Positions 8,646-19,400 of a DNA stretch of 64,000 nucleotides are shown one piece after another. Source of the DNA: a virus. Both the position numbers and the translations under genes were made by a program. The notes beneath the pieces were generated by a model. That model searched no databases, was not told the origin of the DNA, and saw nothing but the letters and a program-made list of their open reading frames with translations. The stretch spans positions 149,151 through 213,150 of IMG/VR virus record IMGVR_UViG_3300033997_000136. One strand, 5' to 3'. How positions within the stretch are numbered: the stretch's first letter is position 1; the number at the start of each line of letters is the position of its first letter.

Positions 8646-9206
8646 ATGTTTTCTTTTCTCAAGCGCAAACAACGTGTGAAACGTTATAGCGACTTTGTTG
8701 AATCATTGCGATTGTTAAAAACAAATAAAGTTCGTGAGCTTTATTACTTCACTATTCTTGAGCAAACGGTTGCGTATTGCAACGATATTCCAACTATCGA
8801 TGCTCAAGAAATGCGAAGTATTCGACGGTATCGGATTAAGTCATGTTTTGAGAATTTAGATTCTCTTACACAGACGTGTGTACTTACAGATAGCTTAATC
8901 CAGACGCGCGCATTTGGACATGATGCATTTGGTCAGTTTAATCAAAAGCCAGATGTTTATCCATTGTTTGAATGGTCTTTACAATACGCTGACTTCGTTA
9001 ACTTAGATGTTGCGTATACTGTATTGACTGCACGTTTAAAGCGACTGCTTTCGCTACACACAGCGATGTCACATGATAGTAGTGATTTTCATGTGTCATT
9101 AGTTTGTTCGTTACCGTTGATGCGTGAGTTGTTGTCGATTATGCATCAAGTTTTATCCATTCACTTCGGAGTAGATTATGCTACCGGTTACGGAGAACTT
9201 GCTTGA
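8646..9206 (+). CDS. Unknown 186-aa protein, candidate early gene
   Basis: Starts at the ATG at 8646 (AAAAGGAAG upstream), not at the first open ATG at 8610. The N-terminus is strongly basic (FSFLKRKQRVKRY) and the rest is helical with many hydrophobic residues. No family is recognised. It follows a candidate early promoter motif and overlaps the next gene by 29 bases. Early-expressed unknown proteins in jumbo phages are often host-takeover factors, but nothing here shows that. Confidence 0.65.
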   Translation: MFSFLKRKQRVKRYSDFVESLRLLKTNKVRELYYFTILEQTVAYCNDIPTIDAQEMRSIRRYRIKSCFENLDSLTQTCVLTDSLIQTRAFGHDAFGQFNQKPDVYPLFEWSLQYADFVNLDVAYTVLTARLKRLLSLHTAMSHDSSDFHVSLVCSLPLMRELLSIMHQVLSIHFGVDYATGYGELA

Positions 9207-9873
9207 ATTACTTGAACTGGATGACAAAGGCTTATCACTAACGGAAGATGGTTTATCGTATTTATTTCGAATGATGTTGCGTGACTTATGTGTAAGTGCC
9301 GATGTATGGTCTACACTAATGGAAGCGTATCTAGATGACCCGCGTGCAGGTGTGGGTGCTAGTAAAACAGACAGGTCAAGTAAACGAAACGGATTAAACC
9401 GTGCTTTAGGAAAAACAGTTATCTCATGGAAAAAGTTTAAAAACGGTATTCGGATTCTTGGAATGCGAAGCTGTGAGTTTGAACTTAGTATTTCTAAATG
9501 GGATGATAAAATAGATGTTCCAAAGCAACCTCCAAAAGTGACGATTGATAGTCGCATTAGTCAAGATGATTTAAAAGCACTCATACAACGTTTAGAGGGT
9601 ATGATGCGTATCACGCCTCAGACTCTATTACGTTTGATAGAAGAGTTTATAAACCACCCCATTAGTCGCACCACCGATAACCCTGCGGATAAATCTACAC
9701 GTCGTGGAAATATCAACAAAGGTTATAATGGTGAATCGTATAGTTGGCGAACATTCAATGAGTTACTTGCTATATTTTCTATACGAGAATATACATTGAC
9801 TGCGCTGGTTGTGTGGAAGAATGGTAAACAATCAAAACACAAAATGACTGTTGATGTCGCAAAAGCTTTCTAA
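9178..9873 (+). CDS. Unknown protein with a duplicated domain
   Basis: A 231-aa protein built from two similar units, about residues 31-108 and 141-213. Both carry D(R/K)S(S/T)(K/R)R...N(R/K) followed by (I/Y)SW(K/R)xF and then a hydrophobic beta segment. The basic, small-residue pattern around residues 60-80 and 165-185 suggests nucleic acid binding. The start overlaps the previous gene and has CGGAG upstream. I do not recognise the family. Confidence 0.7.
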   Translation: MLPVTENLLELLELDDKGLSLTEDGLSYLFRMMLRDLCVSADVWSTLMEAYLDDPRAGVGASKTDRSSKRNGLNRALGKTVISWKKFKNGIRILGMRSCEFELSISKWDDKIDVPKQPPKVTIDSRISQDDLKALIQRLEGMMRITPQTLLRLIEEFINHPISRTTDNPADKSTRRGNINKGYNGESYSWRTFNELLAIFSIREYTLTALVVWKNGKQSKHKMTVDVAKAF

Positions 9874-9883
9874 CGAGGTTAGT

Positions 9884-10297
9884 ATGTCGCAATCCCCCAT
9901 TGTAGTAAGTTTTCATTCGCCGTGTCCAATTGGTAAAAAATTAGACATTGGTTACGCTCGACCATTTACACATAATGGTCATGTGTTTCACTCAATCATT
10001 GGTTACTGCGTCTTTTTAAAGACAGGTGTAGCTGCGTATAAATCACACACAGGACCAGTTCCTATTCGTGAAGCGGCTCAGTTGAATTACAATGCAACTG
10101 TAGGTGTCAATGATTTAGATGATGTGATTAAATCATCTATTCAAACAGATGCTGACTTAGTTGCTGATTTAATTGAAAACAAACAGCGCTCAATTGAATA
10201 CAAAGTATTGTTAGCAAATGGTACTGAAATCGAAACTGCGGAACAACCGTATGGTTGGTACATTGACGCACTTCGACGTGTGATTCAAACGCTATAA
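9884..10297 (+). CDS. Unknown 137-aa protein
   Basis: A compact, beta-rich protein (SPIVVSFHSPCPIGKKL...) with a helical middle and a short C-terminal helix. The start is the ATG at 9884, after CGAGG, ten bases past the previous stop; an ATG at 9851 would overlap. It appears to be the last gene of the 8.6-10.3 kb early unit. Confidence 0.65.
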   Translation: MSQSPIVVSFHSPCPIGKKLDIGYARPFTHNGHVFHSIIGYCVFLKTGVAAYKSHTGPVPIREAAQLNYNATVGVNDLDDVIKSSIQTDADLVADLIENKQRSIEYKVLLANGTEIETAEQPYGWYIDALRRVIQTL

Positions 10298-10299
10298 CG

Positions 10300-10321
10300 A
10301 GGTGGGGGTCAAACCCCACCT
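10300..10321 (+). terminator. Terminator
   Basis: AGGTGGGG and CCCCACCT form an 8-bp stem with a short loop right after the stop at 10297, followed by a T-rich tract. Confidence 0.75.
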
Positions 10322-10354
10322 GTTCTATTTTATTTTTTGTTAGGATACTGGACA

Positions 10355-11425
10355 ATGATTAAGATAAGCAAACCTTCAAATTCACTTCCAAGTGATGGTG
10401 GTAAATTAGCACCAACTATGGCGAGCACGGGTCCTAAAGATAAGTTAGAAACAAAAGACATTTATAATGCGGAATACGTTGAGCAGGCTGCTTCTGTTGC
10501 GAAATCTGCATTAGGGTTAGATTCACTATTACCACAACAAGATAAGAACGCAGCGTACAGTGTAGGTGGTTTTGCTGTCAGTGATATCTTAAACAGTGCA
10601 GTCACTGTAGGGACTGAAGTTTATTCAGGAACTGGCAATGGTTCTGTTACAAATCGAATTAAGGATGTAACGGCTGGTGATGCGTACCGACGTTTATCAC
10701 CTGATATGAAAACTGGGTTATTTAACACGCTATTAAGTAGCACAGGTTTAGCGGGTTCTGAAGCAACTGTTATTGTAGATGGTGTGAGCACAGCAATAGC
10801 CACTGAAGATATTGGTAATGTTACAAACCTCATGAGTCTTGTACAAGGACTCACTGGAAGTCTTAGTGGTATCACTTACATGGATATTGGTGCAAAAGTG
10901 GCCTATGCTACTGCTGCGCTTGATTTGATTAATCAATTAGGTATTCCATCGCTTGCTGATAAAATCATCAACAGCATCGATGACAAGCGTGCTCGTGAAG
11001 AGATGATGATATCTCGCGCTACTATGTTTGCGCAATCTGCAGATATAGAAACATTACGAAAGATTATTGACCTCGTTGGGTTAGATGGTCTTCTAGAACG
11101 AGTTCCGCGTCTTATTGAGTTTATTGTTGCTGGGTATTCATTCCCAAATTTAGAAGAAGGACAAGTCGTTGACTATCCAGCGCAGTACAGTCGACTACAT
11201 GACTTTATGCAAATGGTTAATCCTAATTGGAACATGACAACTCGAAACAATACACCAGTTGTTTCGTTTAAGATTTATTCAATGGGAAGTCCTGATTTTA
11301 AAGTGTTGTTTAAACGAGAAGATATTCATGTTGTTCCGTTATTAGCCGCAGAGCAATACCCTGAAGAATCGTTATCTGGTGTTATTCAAAAACATCACCC
11401 CATGATAACACTGTTAAATAATTAA
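10355..11425 (+). CDS. Probable virion-type protein, 356 aa
   Basis: The N-terminus is Ser/Pro/Gly-rich and probably flexible (residues 1-45). Helical and small-residue segments follow (SVGGFAVSDILNSAVTVGTE; DIGAKVAYATAALDLINQLG), and the C-terminus is more beta-like. The start at 10355 is chosen for AGGA upstream. It is alone between two terminators and convergent with a minus-strand block of large virion-type genes, which suggests a structural or assembly role. No family is recognised. Confidence 0.65.
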   Translation: MIKISKPSNSLPSDGGKLAPTMASTGPKDKLETKDIYNAEYVEQAASVAKSALGLDSLLPQQDKNAAYSVGGFAVSDILNSAVTVGTEVYSGTGNGSVTNRIKDVTAGDAYRRLSPDMKTGLFNTLLSSTGLAGSEATVIVDGVSTAIATEDIGNVTNLMSLVQGLTGSLSGITYMDIGAKVAYATAALDLINQLGIPSLADKIINSIDDKRAREEMMISRATMFAQSADIETLRKIIDLVGLDGLLERVPRLIEFIVAGYSFPNLEEGQVVDYPAQYSRLHDFMQMVNPNWNMTTRNNTPVVSFKIYSMGSPDFKVLFKREDIHVVPLLAAEQYPEESLSGVIQKHHPMITLLNN

Positions 11426-11432
11426 AAGACAT

Positions 11433-11470
11433 AGAAGAGACTAGAGAGGGGAAACCCTCTCTAGTCTTCT
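11433..11470. terminator. Bidirectional terminator
   Basis: GACTAGAGAGGG and its complement form a 12-bp stem with a GAAA-type loop and a following T-run, between convergent genes. Confidence 0.85.
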
Positions 11471-11481
11471 TTATTTTTTGT

Positions 11482-13431
11482 TTATGGTCTATCTGTTGAA
11501 CGAGATAATGCAGAGACAACTTGTCCCGGTACAGTACCGTTCCACACAGCAGCCCAACGTGCTGGACTTTTCCATTCCTGAAAGGCTTGTATTTTACGAG
11601 TCAAGTTAATCTTAACACGTGACCATGATTCGATTTGTTCAACCATGGACATACTACCAAGTACAGCGATGTAATCGTTAAAGGTATTATCGTGGTCAAA
11701 GATACCCGGTGAAGCATTGATTGGCATAGCAAGTGACGTAGACAAAGAGGCTATTTCAAAACTAATATCAATACCCAGTGGTTGTTGCTCGCGAGTCCAC
11801 CCTACATTACCTACACCGCGTCTAAAGTTAGCATTCTTTAAAAGACCTAAGCGTGTTTGCGCACGACCTTTGTCATAAAGTTCTAACAAGAACGGAGAGT
11901 CGTATGCTGCCTTACCTACACTCTTTGGGAGTGCAAGAGCTAACACACATGAGACGGGTAACCACAAGTTTAACACACGACTTAACGGGTCACCTGACCA
12001 TGAACGACATTCCATGGTGTATGACATCGTTGGTAGCTGTGCAAACGAATCAGCCCACATCTCTGGAATATCCACAAACGCAGCACCTGCTAACGCACGT
12101 AATCCAGATACGTTGAATGAATCCATCACACCAAAGGCAAAGTCTTTTACACTGTTGACACTGGCTTCTAACGTGGATGCAACTGGACCATCACCAATGT
12201 TACCCCCTGACAAGTCAAACATCTTACTACGCATATCCGCAGATGTACCATTGATACTTTGCTTTAACGCAGACTCTTGACTTGTACTTCCAAACGATTC
12301 ATCTGCAGTCCCTGTATGGTTTACTCGAAGTGTTAAGAACTGACCACCATCCCGAGCTTCTGCAATCGCAAAGTCAACAAAGCTACTAAACCATGAACCT
12401 GCTTTTTCCACAGGGTCAGTGACTGAGTAATCTGGTTTAGCTGCATCGGTTTTCTCCCATGCTGCAAGATAAGCATCAAGTGATGCTTTACCACCAAACG
12501 CACCACCTGGGTCAGTGACTTTCTCTTTTGCGTATTCTGCCATTTTACCACGAAGGTCAGCGAGTGAACCACCGGTAGATGCAGCTTCTATTGCACGACG
12601 ACGAGATACGTCTGCCATACGTTGTGCTCGGTTCGATAAAGCATACGCATCGATACCACCACCGGGTTGGAAGATGTCTGGGAAATACTTGTGATAGATA
12701 GCTAAATCACCAGACGTTGGGTTGGAACTTGGGTCTGGGTTTAAGTTACCTGAGTTGTATGTTTTTACTTTATCATCAAGTTTCTGACCTGTAGCTGCGT
12801 TAGCATCGGTTGAGAATACCCGAGGAATAAAGCCCATTGTTACCAAGATACCGTTTAAGATGGTATTGACCGATTGCCAGTACAAAGGCATCGTTGGTTT
12901 TAAATAGTAAAACTGACCTGATGGTTGGTCGGTTAAAAAACGATACGCTTGTCCAATTAAAATAATAGGTGCTAGTGGTAATGTCACTACAAAACCAGTG
13001 GCACGACCTAGGTAATAGAAGAACCCAGGTGCTCTACCTGTCTTAGACAGGATGGCTGCTTTACCATCAAAGAATCCAGTAAAGAACGTAGTGATTGAGT
13101 TAAATTGCGCAACACCAGCACGAATATGAATCAGTTGACTATTGTCTGCTATCGTGGTCGCATACTTACGACCTACCCCATTGGACGTTAAACTCCGTGA
13201 TTGTACTTGTTGGTCACGAGGTGATGCAAATTTAGAAGACACTCGTAAATCAGCAGTACGCGGCAATTGGGGTGGTGGGTTAATTTCAAAGCTACCACCA
13301 GGAGATGTATCTGTGAAGCGAAGATTCGCATCAGTAAAAAGACGGTTCCTTGCATCAAGTAAGTTACCTGCATGTTTAGGTAACAAGAAGGCAGTTTGTG
13401 CCCATTTGTCATCGGTGACAGGACGAGCCAT
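11482..13431 (-). CDS. Probable virion structural protein, 649 aa
   Basis: I start this at 13431, with AAAGGAG upstream; the open frame continues to 13632 but would overlap the giant gene. A hydrophobic region lies at about residues 145-220 (FFYYLGRATGFVVTLPLAPIILIG, then a second segment). A Gly/Ser/Asp-rich central part follows, and a C-terminal third with Trp-rich motifs (WSRVKINLTRKIQAFQEW; ARWAAVWNG). It lies 64 bases downstream of the 2202-aa giant, in the position of the structural neighbours of phiKZ gp181. The virion role is inferred from context and size. The hydrophobic region could mean contact with the host membrane during DNA entry. Confidence 0.6.
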   Translation of the reverse strand: MARPVTDDKWAQTAFLLPKHAGNLLDARNRLFTDANLRFTDTSPGGSFEINPPPQLPRTADLRVSSKFASPRDQQVQSRSLTSNGVGRKYATTIADNSQLIHIRAGVAQFNSITTFFTGFFDGKAAILSKTGRAPGFFYYLGRATGFVVTLPLAPIILIGQAYRFLTDQPSGQFYYLKPTMPLYWQSVNTILNGILVTMGFIPRVFSTDANAATGQKLDDKVKTYNSGNLNPDPSSNPTSGDLAIYHKYFPDIFQPGGGIDAYALSNRAQRMADVSRRRAIEAASTGGSLADLRGKMAEYAKEKVTDPGGAFGGKASLDAYLAAWEKTDAAKPDYSVTDPVEKAGSWFSSFVDFAIAEARDGGQFLTLRVNHTGTADESFGSTSQESALKQSINGTSADMRSKMFDLSGGNIGDGPVASTLEASVNSVKDFAFGVMDSFNVSGLRALAGAAFVDIPEMWADSFAQLPTMSYTMECRSWSGDPLSRVLNLWLPVSCVLALALPKSVGKAAYDSPFLLELYDKGRAQTRLGLLKNANFRRGVGNVGWTREQQPLGIDISFEIASLSTSLAMPINASPGIFDHDNTFNDYIAVLGSMSMVEQIESWSRVKINLTRKIQAFQEWKSPARWAAVWNGTVPGQVVSALSRSTDRP

Positions 13432-13460
13432 AAAAAACTCCTTTACTAACAAACTAACAA

Positions 13461-13489
13461 AAAGAGAAAGGGAGTGGTTACCCACTCCC
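13461..13489 (-). terminator. Terminator between two minus-strand genes
   Basis: Read on the minus strand, GGGAGTGG and CCACTCCC form an 8-bp stem with a 4-base loop followed by a pyrimidine run ending in five T. It lies just after the stop of the giant gene, so part of the transcription may end before the gene at 13431. Confidence 0.7.
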
Positions 13490-13495
13490 ATCTCT

Positions 13496-16400
13496 TCATC
13501 TATCAAGTGCCAACGTTGTAGGTGGTCTACTTGGTCCACTACTCTTCGGAGCAGACTCTCGCATCTGTTCGGTTTTACGAACAGTGTTTTGAACTGCTTT
13601 ATTAACCTGTCCTTCTGGAACAGGTGCAGCATTGCTTACATTCCCTGAACGTTTACTAATGGACTCAGCAGCCGCTTCAGGGTCTAACAATAACTCACGA
13701 ATATCGCGAAGACTTCTATCCATAGACGTCTGTAGCAATACTTGAGTCGTGAGTATTTCAGCAATGTGTCGCATACTGCTTGTGGTTTGATTGGAACGAG
13801 CCGTGTTTGCTGTTTGTGTCTGTACAGACGACATTGCTACACGTTGTTGCTCTTTCTCAATTTCCCCTTGCAATTGGGAATCACTCATACTGGATGCGTT
13901 CATACCAAGTGTCATTGCAGAGAGTGAACCAGCACCTACACCAGGAATCGGATTCACTGGTGTACTTCCCACCATTTTCACAGAGTCCATCGATTCATTC
14001 TCTGGAACTGTAGTTTCTTTTGGTGGTGCCATCATCAGCATCGGTGGAACTGTTGCTGCACCTAACGTCCGTGTTTGTGGTGTAAATGATGGTGTAGGTT
14101 GTGGTGCATTTAAACTAGGTACACTACGGTTAAACGGATACAACAACGGAGCAGGTGCTGACGTCATTGATTTGACCGTTTGTTTTTGAGGTGTTGTATT
14201 TGCTAACGATTTCTCAGAACCAATCAATGATGTTTTCAATGATTTTTCCATGTTCTGTACATCACCAATTCCTTTGGTTAACGTTTGACGTTCCATATCT
14301 ACAAATGGTGATGTTAATTCGCTATACGCAGATTTTAAATGCGTACTGTCAGCAACTTTTAAGAAGAACCGTTTCTTGTCTTCTTCAGATAAATCATCAT
14401 CTAAATCGTCTAAATCAGCTGACTTGTCAATCTGATTCAAAACAGTAAGATGTGTTAAGTACACTGGTTTAAAGCGGGTTTCAAACCACTTTGCAAATCT
14501 ATCAACATGTTGTGCGTTATCTGGTTGGATACCACACGTTTCAATGATGTCATTTAAATCGTCATCATCTAACCGCGATAAGTTTGCTTGACCTGTGTCT
14601 TTATCGTAATACACATAATCCTCTAACGTAGATTCAATAGAGTTGATACGACGAACCATATCTCCATCTGTTGAATCAATACCGTATTGCGTTAAACGAT
14701 ACGTATGTAAGTCACCATTAGGTTTCCCATCAAAGTACCGCCACAACGCATACCCACCTGCTGCTGTCGCTGCGACTGCTAACCCTGGGAGTAATAGTGG
14801 AGATGCAATCACTGCACCAATAGCTGCTGCACCCGTACTGGCTGCCGCTGCCGCACCACTTGCTAACGCACTTCCAGCAGTGACTGCCAACGGAGCTGCT
14901 GCTAACGCAAGACGACCTGCTCCCGCAGCTAAACCTCCAGCACCTCTGGCTAAACTACCCGCACCTCGCGCTAAGCTTCCAGCTCCGCGTTTAAGTGCTC
15001 CACCTGCACGTCGTATTCTACCCGGTTTCTTTTGTGGAGTAGTAGGACTTGTTGTTGGTCCGCGATTACGTCCGTCCATATCGATATCAATCTCAGGAAC
15101 AAATCCGTCACCACCACCGCCAAACATATCACCCAATCCACCCAATATACCTTTCCCTTCACCCAATCCAAACAATGCAGCTAAACCACCCCCTAATTTC
15201 CCTAGAAGTGATTTTGACTTATCATGTCCTTTATGGTCTTTCATTTTACGACGCGCTTCATCGTCTTCGTTTTTCCGTTTGCTAAAGATATCTTGCCAAC
15301 TTCCTTTACGAATTCGATTTGGTTTTGGGATACGGTCATTTAACAATGCATAGATTTTATTCAATACATCATTTGACTTTCCAACACCAGTGGCAGTTTG
15401 TTGTTCAAACTGAGCTTCCACAGACGCTTCAGGAGGCAAACCAAGTGCACCCCGTACTGCACGCTTCCCTATTCGGAATCCGCCACCTAAGACCGTTCCA
15501 GCGGCTTTAAACGCAGTTGAATAGACAGACTTCACTAACCCCACAGTTTTTGTTGCAGCAGACTTCAAGAAACCACCTAGGGCTTTAAATTTACGACCAT
15601 CGGGTCCAATCAACCCTTTCTTTAAATCTTCCACACTAATCACTACATTTCCTTCATTGTCAATAACCTCACCTTTAATGTCTCGGATGGTTTTAATGAC
15701 ATCTCCAGAAACTTTATCTCTGTAAAGACCTCGTTCCATAAGTATCTTTAAAAGACGTGGTGTCTCTTCACCTTTTACGTAGACATCGGTTGGTCGATTA
15801 ACAACACCAAATATGCGCTCTTTTGCAAACGTAAACACACTACGTCCTGCTTTAAACAACGCACCGTATCCTGTCGCAGCAAAACGCCCATAGGCAAATG
15901 CAGCACTTCGAATACCCTGTCCTATTTTCACACCAATCGGCTCACCCGTTGGTGCAATCAATCTATTCTGTTCAATGTCCTCTAGTTTAATAACCAGATT
16001 ACCTTCTTTGTCGTAGACTGGACCTTTGATATCGTCAAATGAATGAATAGGTTTACCATCAGCATCAACAAACTCACCTTCCTTTAATTGCTTAGCTGTA
16101 ATAACTGGTTCCTGTTCACCTTTTAGATAAATATCGCTGACTGCTCGTGATTTACCTAATAATCCTAAACCAATGTTACGGGCACCACTTAAACCAGCAC
16201 CTGCGGCTTTTACACCTAACTTAGCACTGAGTAATGCACCTTTGCCTGCAAGTTTAAATGTTGCTGCATACGCTTTCCCTGTGAATCTCAAAAGACCCAT
16301 GGTTCCACGTTTTGCAAGACCTACACCTTTACCCGCTAATTCACCTGCTGCACCAAAGTTTCTACGAACAAACCCTGATTCATTGGCTGCAAGTGCACCA

Positions 16401-19400
16401 CCCACACCAGCTACACCGCCTGCTAAAATAGCTTGTGTGTTTTCGGCTGTGGCTTCTTTTAAGTATGTAACTTCCTCACGAAGTGCTTCAAGTGCTTGAG
16501 TTAATGTATCAGTCGGTGGAGTTGTACCTCCTAGTGAAGTTCCCACAACAGGAGCCTCTCCTGTGCGCACACCATCAAACCACGATTTTACAGACTCAAA
16601 GCCCTGTAACATAGATGTATGAATACTGTTTGCTTTCGCTGCAGCATCAAATTCACCCAGTTGACTTTTTATCCGTTCTATCAACGATGCTTTTACAAGC
16701 TGTTCATCATTAGACGCTTCTTTGTTTGGGTCTACACCAAAGAGTTCTTTTAACCGAACACCAATCTGGGTATCTTCAAACTTACCGCGTTGTGATTTTA
16801 ACTCTTCTAACACTCTATCAATTTCAGACACAAAAGAATCTGACAATTGATTAAACGACACACTGTCATCACCAGATATACGTTTGTATTGTGCATCAAA
16901 CGAATCGCGTAACGTTAGTGCTTGGTCATCCAATTTACGCCACAGTTCATCCTTTAATTCAATGATGTTTTGTTTTGAAGACTGTACACTAAAATCACCT
17001 TTCTCATCTTTAAATGTTCCGGTAAGTTTAGACCACTTATCTTCAATACCAGCACGTGTATCGCGTGCAATTCCTTCAACAAACATCGCTGTTCCATGTT
17101 CCTTACCAAACACGCTGATAAGGGACTGAAGTTCTTTTTCCTTTTCCTTTAACGAATCAGGTAATTCAAACTTAGGAAGTTTGTCTTTAAATTCATTGAA
17201 CATTCCTTTTACAGAATCTAACTTCTCATCAAGAGCATAGTCTTTTCTGAGCGAATCAAACTTGTTTGTCAAGTCAAATTTATCGTCAGCTTTGGCGTAC
17301 CATGTTGAAAGTGTTGAACCAATTGAATCTTTTACTTGAGACCCTTTTGATTGAATCACATCCAGTGCATTGTATCCATTGCGTTTTGCATCATCCAAAA
17401 TTAATTCAGCAGCGGCTTTAGGACCGTATGCATCTACTAATTCTTTATACACAGTAATCTTTTCAGTTATCTGTGTAGTGACACTACCGACTTTCTCTTT
17501 CACTTGAGTAGGCACATACTCTTGCACTTTACTCACACCTGATGCAAGTGCTGATTTTCCTTTTCGCATGGCGTCGTCAGCTAAAAGCTCTAACGCACCT
17601 TGATGACCATAGTCCTTTGCTAACTCGTCATATAACGCTTTCTGCTCTTTTGTAAAAGCAGCAAGATTGTCAAACTGTTTGGTCATTGCATCTTTGATTG
17701 TTGTCACCTGCGATGATAGTGTTGACATCACAGATGGACCACCATCTGGTCCTGGCGGTGGGCTTTGTGGTCCTGACCCCGGTCCTGTTGGTGGTGTAGG
17801 TGGAGGTTTACCCCATCCATTTAAAATGGTGTAGATTTCTTCTAACCACAAATTAGACATGTCCACACGACCAGATAACCCCTCTACACCTTCTAGGTAT
17901 TGATTGGCAACTGAGAGCTGCATGTTCATACTGTCTAATCGCGACCCTAATCCACTTAAATCAAATTGAGATTGATTCACGGGTTGTTGTGGTACAGCAT
18001 CAAGAGGTTGTTGTCTAGCAGGAACTAACGCACTTGGGCGCGGAGCGTAACGTTTGTCATCAATCACATAATCAGAAAATGCTGAGCGATTTAACAACGA
18101 ACGACCATCTCGCCCTTCGTTCAATATACCAAGGTCCTTTAAAAGACTTGTTCCATAAAACGGCGTTTGTAGTGCAGCAGCACGTTGTACGTTTGGTACA
18201 TCCTCAATAATCCGTTTATAGTCATTCGCAAGTTTATTACGAAGTGTTTTAACGGATGCGTCTTTCTTGACTTTATCACCATCCATAAAACGGGTAGCTA
18301 TAGCAGAGATAATTTCTTGACGGTACTCTTGTGCCACATTGTCCAACCGGTCTGGTTGTAAATAGCGGTCTAATGAGAAACCATATCCCTGCGCCATATC
18401 GCTGATAAACTGTTTCCCTAATTCACTGCGTGCTTTAGGAGATAACAATGTACCTGATGGGTCTAATTGGTCAATCAGCGCATTAATGCTTTCACGAACA
18501 TTCTTCAGTTTTTCAGCAGGAAGAATCTCTTCCATGATGTCAGCTTTTACTACGTCTGAGCGAGTAAACTCGTCACGGTTAAAGTTGAACTGAAGTTTCT
18601 TAACCGTATCATCGCCAGTTAACATCCGTTCATTCACATGAAGGATTTCAGTTAAAAGACCAGGAATGATTTGTGTGATTGCTTTATCTGCTAATGCATT
18701 GTACGTGAAGTTCTCTTCAAGTAACTTTTCTTTACTAAGACCTACCGTGTCAACGCGCTTCATTTGAGGTGCAACTTCAAGCAAGGTATCCGCAATTACA
18801 CCCAATGCTTTGTTTGCAACACTTCCTGTGTTGCGTTTAAACTTCTCAGCAATGCTTCGTTCAATTGGACGACCATCTTCGTCTACGTCATCCTCAGCGG
18901 TTGTGATGCCAATGCTTCTGTCGCCGTATTTACCCGATAGCTGTTCAAGCTTTTCGCGTATTAACGTAGGTGCGTTCTTAACCGCATATTCAGCATCAGC
19001 GCCGACGCCCATGATACTGTTGTTTCCAGTAGTCAAAGGTCGAATAAACTTAGCTAATATTTCACCTGTTTTTTGCGTAAGAAAACCACCAGCTACACTG
19101 CCTACAGTTTCTTTTGCGTCAACACCACTTTCACCGGCTAATTCAATAGCATCTGCAACATCTGTTACGTTGCTTGCAAATCCTTTTGCTTTTTCACCCA
19201 CTGCTTTTAAGATGTTTTTCTTAAAGTTAGGAAGGTAGTCGTTTAAAAATTCAGCCGCATCTTGTTGCAAATCACCGATGATACGTTCACGCAACATCAT
19301 CGCAGACGTTTCTCCTAAACGCATCTTCACAAAGTCAGGCAATCCTGTATTCTTTGTAATAGAAGCAAGAGCGTCTTTAGCGATAACTTTGTAGTCTTTA

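Noticed and set aside
13142-13648. 168-codon plus-strand frame
   Set aside because: Antisense shadow lying across the ends of two well-supported minus-strand genes; no SD.
14643-15353. 236-codon plus-strand frame opposite the giant gene
   Set aside because: The product is a Pro/Ala/Ser/Arg-rich shadow of the Gly/Ala-rich region of the minus-strand gene, with no SD and no intergenic space.
18810-19238. 142-codon plus-strand frame
   Set aside because: Antisense shadow of the 2202-aa gene, low-complexity product.
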